Source: Amborella trichopoda (taxonomy: Eukaryota; Streptophyta; Magnoliopsida; Amborellales; Amborellaceae). Taken from it: 64,000 bases of DNA. Location: NCBI RefSeq assembly GCF_000471905.2, contig NW_006497560.1:1741659-1805658 (forward strand). The letters run 5' to 3'. Positions 63,161 to 64,000 of the stretch are shown piece by piece. Made by a program: the position numbers and the translations under genes. Within the stretch, counting starts at the first letter, position 1. Every line of letters starts with the position of its first letter. A model generated the notes under the pieces. That model worked only from the letters and a program-made list of their open reading frames with translations, searched no databases and was not told where the DNA came from.

Positions 63161-64000
63161 AACTAGGGCTAAAACGTGGGTGGATTACCCAAAACTAACC
63201 CTAATTTATTATAGTTACATTTTTTGAATTAAATAAAATAAGAAAATAGGGTAAAAAATGACTAATTTGCCCTTGCTTAATAATTGAGAAATTCCAAAAT
63301 ATTCCCTACTGAGAACGTGGGACGTTCTTGATTCTTCTCGGACGATCCATTGACGATCCGGCATCCGAGTGAACGAAGGATGATTGCCATCATGTAGGGC
63401 TTGATGCTATGATCCTTTTAATATCAATTTTAAGCCATGAATCACACTATAAAGGCATGATCACATGACTTGAAATTTTCATAGATCTTTAAAATTTTTG
63501 ATTGATACTGCGACTTCATCTTGATGTTTTTCTTCGATTTCTTCACTGAATTGCACAGAGAATGTGACCTCGATTGCGGTTCAACAAACGGGACGCGACT
63601 TGTTTCTCGAACGAAGTTTTGGCAAGTTTGGATTTTGGCCAAAATTTGGGTTTTCGACCGCCGAAATCTACAGTGACTTTCACTTGATATTGCGTGAAAT
63701 CCGACCATTCATCACACACATGATTCGGACTAGTGATAGCCACAGATCTTATGCACGCGATGCTACTGGTCTCACATCGATCGAGTTTGCAGGCATTGTG
63801 ATTTAGCTGTTTGAGAGACCGAATGTACTGTTGGAAATTTGCAACGTGTGGCTTCGAATCACAAACTTCTCTCGAGCTTTTCTCTCTGCTCGATCATCGT
63901 CACGGACATGCCACATATCGAAACACTCGTCTTCACGAGACGAACATGCTCCAACAAGTTTGAGCACGATCCGGTATTGGACGAGTTAGATATGAGCATC

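Larger units (their letters stand above)
62146..64000 (-). mobile_element. Minus-strand LTR of the A/B family, running off the window
   Basis: Bases 63340-64000 align with 48560-49230 and 15740-16400 (blocks aaggatgattgc, tatcaa, aagccatgaatcacact, gagcttttctctctgctcg). On the minus strand a TATA box is at 63152-63160 and AATAAA at 63091-63096. The proximal part (62150-62900) has hairpin units based on ggcgataggcatcgcc and then GA-rich sequence. Its 3' end is cut off near 62146, and its 5' end lies beyond the window. Confidence 0.75.

Overview
This window looks like transposon-packed heterochromatin from a seed plant. The evidence is a plant-type L1 LINE with an RNase H tail, Ty3-type LTR retrotransposons with Arg-type primer binding, three copies of a plant mobile domain (PMD) gene, and no intact host gene, rRNA, tRNA or CRISPR array. 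The species cannot be named from this sequence. Almost every reading frame is broken, and LTR pairs differ by eye at roughly one base in seven to ten, so the insertions are old. A 20-N gap shows this is an assembly.

From left to right: bases 1-4060 are the 3' part of a decayed L1-type LINE (endonuclease, RT, zf-RVT, RNase H, poly-A). Bases 4061-6838 are AT-rich and unassigned. From about 6840, element 'E' (minus strand) has a 3' LTR ending at 8092 and an internal region with a broken plus-strand gene. E seems to be interrupted by element 'X' and to resume at 55254, where a broken plus-strand PMD gene lies.

Element 'X' (minus strand) has two 2.8-kb LTRs (52481-55253, and 11369-12449 continued at 49692-51427) around only about 1.05 kb holding a Ty3 gag remnant. 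Its LTRs carry long minisatellite arrays. Its left LTR is split by element 'A' (12450-49686, minus strand, 37.2 kb), which has TG...CA LTRs, a 5-bp target duplication AAAGC, an Arg-type primer binding site and a leader. The intact X LTR preserves the empty site.

Inside A lies 'B', a plus-strand relative (about 29.7-44.6 kb) with one 3' LTR. B's gag faces A's gag head to head, so about 15 kb of A is mirrored by B. Both are non-autonomous: gag, a basic linker and a retropepsin-like protease, with no RT, RNase H or integrase seen. Each also carries a convergent antisense PMD gene with its own conserved TATA box, leader minisatellite and start codon. The A/B LTRs are odd: about 1.3 kb of U3, then a transcribed part of about 2.1-2.9 kb made of pyrimidine-rich sequence (sense strand) and a tandem array of hairpins whose stems covary between copies.

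Bases 57430-64000 hold more fragments of the same superfamily, including a PPT-like boundary at 59343, tandem repeats, a plus-strand LTR tail ending at 61595 and a minus-strand LTR running off the window end. The N gap at 57773-57792 appears to be a false gap between two noisy, overlapping contig ends.
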